The notes under the pieces are model-generated. The model was not told the DNA's origin. It did not search any database and saw nothing but the letters and a program-made list of their open reading frames with translations. From contig JBAPTR010000139.1 of NCBI GenBank assembly GCA_049282265.1, forward strand, positions 1-6,458: a stretch of 6,458 nt of DNA. The letters are read 5' to 3'. Below are positions 4,949 to 6,458 of the stretch, piece by piece. This stretch comes from CAYUCJ01 sp049282265. GTDB lineage: Bacteria; Desulfobacterota; DSM-4660; Desulfatiglandales; Desulfatiglandaceae. The first letter of the stretch is position 1; every line of letters begins with the position of its first letter. The translations under genes and the position numbers were made by a program.

Positions 4949-5326
4949 ATGCCTACATCGAGGAAAAAAGAATCTCGTCCGCCTCAAGGAAGAAGAGAGC
5001 GTTACATCCAGCCATCCATTTTGATGGCGTTAAAAGATAAGTCCTCATATGGTTATGAACTCATCCAGGTGATTAGCCAATTCGGTTTTGTTGAAGGACA
5101 GGCGCCGCCGGGTATGATATATCGCCACCTTAGGGATTTGGAAGAAAACGGCCTGGTTGCGTCAGAATGGGAAACGGAGGGCACCGGGCCGGCAAAAAGG
5201 GTCTACCAGCTGACGGGCGAGGGTGGCGAGGTTCTGGATTATTGGATTAATTACATGAAAACGCAGGCCGAAAAGCTGTTAAGTTTTATTGAACACTATG
5301 AAAACATCAAGAAAAACATAGGGTAA
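4949..5326 (+). CDS. PadR-family repressor, PhaQ-like (poly-beta-hydroxybutyrate-responsive type)
   Basis: This encodes 125 residues from the ATG at 4949, which has AAGGA five bases upstream. The alternative ATG at 4934 overlaps the operator and has no ribosome binding site. After a basic N-terminal tail (MPTSRKKESRPPQGRRE) comes the PadR winged helix: YIQPSILMALKDKSSYGYEL (19-38), PPGMIYRHLRDLEENGLV (53-70), SEWETEGTGPAKRVYQLTG (72-90), then a dimerisation helix, LDYWINYMKTQAEKLLSFIE (96-115). The block GYEL, PG.IYR.LR.LEE.GLV.S.WE, GPA.RVY.LT resembles the PhaQ repressor family (TIGR02719) more than phenolic-acid PadR. It binds DNA as a dimer in the cytoplasm; the ligand is unknown here. 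The palindrome at 4915-4935 directly upstream suggests autoregulation and control of the divergent small gene. No strong terminator hairpin follows; only a T-run at 5332-5338 is visible. Confidence 0.88.
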   Translation: MPTSRKKESRPPQGRRERYIQPSILMALKDKSSYGYELIQVISQFGFVEGQAPPGMIYRHLRDLEENGLVASEWETEGTGPAKRVYQLTGEGGEVLDYWINYMKTQAEKLLSFIEHYENIKKNIG

Positions 5327-5402
5327 AATTATTTTTTTGAGTACTTCTTGTCAGTTCCATTAACCACAACTGATCGAGTTATTAAAGCTTTATGCCCAGC
5401 TT

Positions 5403-5843
5403 TTGCTCACGGTTGATGGTTTCTGGTTTATGGGGATGGAAAAGGCAAAGGGTGTGGATGATGCGATCAAATTCGACAAAGAGGTTTGGCGTCAGTTCGG
5501 TGTACTTGAAGCTAATCGGATGAAGAAGTTCGCAGGAATGGATTCTATTACAACGGTTGAGGACGTTTGCAAGATCGTTCTTTTAAGCCCAATGTGGGTT
5601 AGTGTGGGGCCTAACGCCGAAATTCAGAACGGTAGATGTTTCTTGTCGGTAACTAACTGCCATCCTCAGAAAGCCAGGATAAGGCAAAGTCTTGGTGAGT
5701 TCCCTTGCAAATCAGTGGGAGCAGCATATTTCGAAGGATTTGCGCCTGCGCTGAATCCTAATCTTAAGTATCGGTGTGTATTCTGTCCCCCTGATCAGCA
5801 CCCCGAGAATGAGTGGTGTAAATGGGAAGTTGGTTGGTTTTAA
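5403..5843 (+). CDS. DUF6125-like Cys-rich protein, N-terminus uncertain
   Basis: From the TTG at 5403 the frame gives 146 residues. Motifs are LTVDGFWFMGMEKAKGVDDA (2-21), DKEVW (25-29), VTNCHPQKARIRQ (83-95), FPCKSVGAAYFEGFA (100-114), CVFCPPDQHPENEWCKWE (125-142). This matches my memory of DUF6125: an N-terminal helix ending in DG.WF...E...G...A...D..VW, then NC..Q.AR...G...FPCKSVG, then C..CPPD.HP....C.WE at the end. Function is unknown; the paired cysteines suggest metal binding. The TTG is probably not the natural start, because the same frame upstream encodes a family-like helix (QLIELLKLYAQL, from 5364) down to a TAA at 5361-5363 and contains no ATG, GTG or TTG. In another frame, TTG 5348 begins MSVPLTT, which would join QLIELLKL if a base had been gained or lost near 5366. 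It may therefore be a recent frameshift pseudogene. Confidence 0.65.
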   Translation: MLTVDGFWFMGMEKAKGVDDAIKFDKEVWRQFGVLEANRMKKFAGMDSITTVEDVCKIVLLSPMWVSVGPNAEIQNGRCFLSVTNCHPQKARIRQSLGEFPCKSVGAAYFEGFAPALNPNLKYRCVFCPPDQHPENEWCKWEVGWF

Positions 5844-5919
5844 AACCAACAAGGCCACCCAATCGGGTAGCCGGGGGTTTCTCTCCCCCAGCCCCCACAC
5901 CACCTAGCATGGAGTGGGG
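5833..5919 (+). other. Four adjacent hairpins at the 3' end of the DUF6125-like gene
   Basis: A perfect 18-base palindrome, GTTGGTTTT/AAAACCAAC (5833-5850), contains the gene's stop codon. It is followed at once by GGCCACCC (5853-5860) pairing with GGGTAGCC (5865-5872), one mismatch, 4-base loop. Then comes GGGGG (5873-5877) with CCCCC (5885-5889), 7-base loop, and CCCCAC (5893-5898) with GTGGGG (5914-5919), 15-base loop. No T-run follows, so this is not an ordinary terminator. The C-rich part recalls flanks of group II intron/reverse-transcriptase elements that I have seen, but no domain V or reverse transcriptase is present. It may be a remnant of such an element or a structured RNA. Confidence 0.5.
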
Positions 5920-6048
5920 AGGGGTCAGCCCGTTGATATTTGACAAGGCTATCAAGTGTCAAGGACCCCACAACTCATTCAAGGGATATTTTCAAGGATG
6001 ATGCGCTTGAAAAGAAATATGTACCGGAAAAACTTATGAGGGGGTTCC

Positions 6049-6458
6049 ATGCCAAAACATCCCAATAACATCTTATCGGCAGATCTGGGGAAATTCATAC
6101 TGCGGTTTATCCTTGCCGTACTGATCCTCTTTCACGGCATCTCGAAAATACTGCATGGCATTGACCAGATCATCGGCATGATCGTCAAGGCGGGCCTGCC
6201 GCCGGCGGTCGCCTATTTTGTTTATACTGGCGAAGTGCTGGCACCGGCCCTGGTGCTGCTTGGCCTTTGGACCAGGCCAGCGGCCGTTGTTATCGCCATC
6301 AATATGACCGTCGCGGTGCTGCTGGTCCATACCTCCCAGTTCTTTACCCTGGCCAAATCAGGCGGCTGGGCCCTCGAATTGCAGGGGATGTATTTTGTCT
6401 GTGCCCTGGCCGTGGCACTGCTTGGCGCCGGCCGCTTCAGTATTGGCGGTGCGGAGGG
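6049..6458 (+). CDS. DoxX-family membrane protein, 5' part
   Basis: ATG at 6049 follows a GAGGGGG ribosome binding site about 4 bases upstream. The frame is open for 136 codons to the right edge, so the 3' end is missing; DoxX proteins are usually 130-160 residues, so little is lost. The sequence shows the DoxX pattern: GKFILRFILAVLILFHGISK (14-33) with the conserved R and HG, then GLPPAVAYFVYTGEVLAPAL (49-68) with the typical glycine and E-x-x-x-P, then a third membrane segment (79-93), HTSQFF (94-99), GGWALELQGMYFVCALAVAL (105-124). Four membrane helices are expected in the inner membrane. Members are linked to redox or thiol metabolism and quinone interaction in some organisms, but the role here is unassigned. 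Base composition is more GC-rich than in the preceding 200 bases. Confidence 0.85.
   Translation, partial: MPKHPNNILSADLGKFILRFILAVLILFHGISKILHGIDQIIGMIVKAGLPPAVAYFVYTGEVLAPALVLLGLWTRPAAVVIAINMTVAVLLVHTSQFFTLAKSGGWALELQGMYFVCALAVALLGAGRFSIGGAE

Noticed and set aside
4710..5040. Two plus-strand frames of 96-104 codons across the small gene and padR start
   Set aside because: They run antisense through the small gene and the promoter/operator; neither shows family features.
5940..5968. TTGACA at 5940-5945 as a promoter for doxX
   Set aside because: No -10-like sequence lies at 16-19 bases. TTGACA is instead the left arm of a small inverted repeat with TGTCAA (5957-5962).
6073..6330. 85-codon minus-strand frame
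   Set aside because: Antisense to the DoxX gene.

Overview
The gene content and protein style suggest a strictly anaerobic deltaproteobacterium (Desulfobacterota, probably a sulfate reducer or syntroph). The evidence is a PAS sensor with the Cys-rich tail common in Geobacter/Desulfo- genomes, a selenium-metabolism YedF remnant, a PhaQ-like PadR repressor, a DUF6125-type protein, a TesB thioesterase and a molybdenum-storage-like protein. This assignment rests on recalled family distributions and not on a marker gene. The window looks like accessory DNA in decay: several genes are clearly broken, and intact genes sit between the pieces.

Left part (1-1211). The 3' part of a PAS sensor protein runs off the left edge. 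About 130 bases later comes the first ~27 codons of a REP-associated (Y1) transposase, cut off and running into unrelated sequence. Next is the C-terminal third or so of YedF, without its N-terminal TusA-like domain. Two diverged ~50-base direct repeats lie on either side of the transposase scrap.

Minus-strand block (1290-3168). Read in transcription order this holds a WYL-domain regulator remnant with an internal deletion and a frameshift, the C-terminal scrap of an amidohydrolase with an in-frame stop, a small Cys-rich protein whose 5' end overlaps that scrap, and an intact acyl-CoA thioesterase II (tesB) 9 bases downstream. The last two probably form an operon.

Middle (3169-4601). About 570 bases of AT-rich non-coding DNA contain a near-consensus sigma-70 promoter, a weaker extended -10 promoter and several inverted repeats. 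They lead to a single gene of the molybdenum storage protein (MosA/MosB) branch of the amino-acid-kinase fold. Its terminator overlaps the 3' end of a convergent small gene.

Right part (4644-6458). A 67-residue conserved-looking small protein and a PadR/PhaQ-type repressor are divergently arranged. A 21-bp perfect palindrome lies between the -35 and -10 boxes of the small gene's promoter and just before the padR ribosome binding site, a strong case for an autoregulated repressor switch. After padR comes a DUF6125-type Cys-rich protein whose conserved N-terminal helix is encoded upstream of any usable start codon. Four adjacent hairpins follow at its 3' end. A DoxX-family membrane protein then runs off the right edge.

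No tRNA, rRNA, CRISPR array, complete insertion sequence or replication origin was seen. The best candidates for something undescribed are the PadR/small-protein switch, the lone Mo-storage-like protein with its long leader, and the tandem-hairpin element at 5833-5919.
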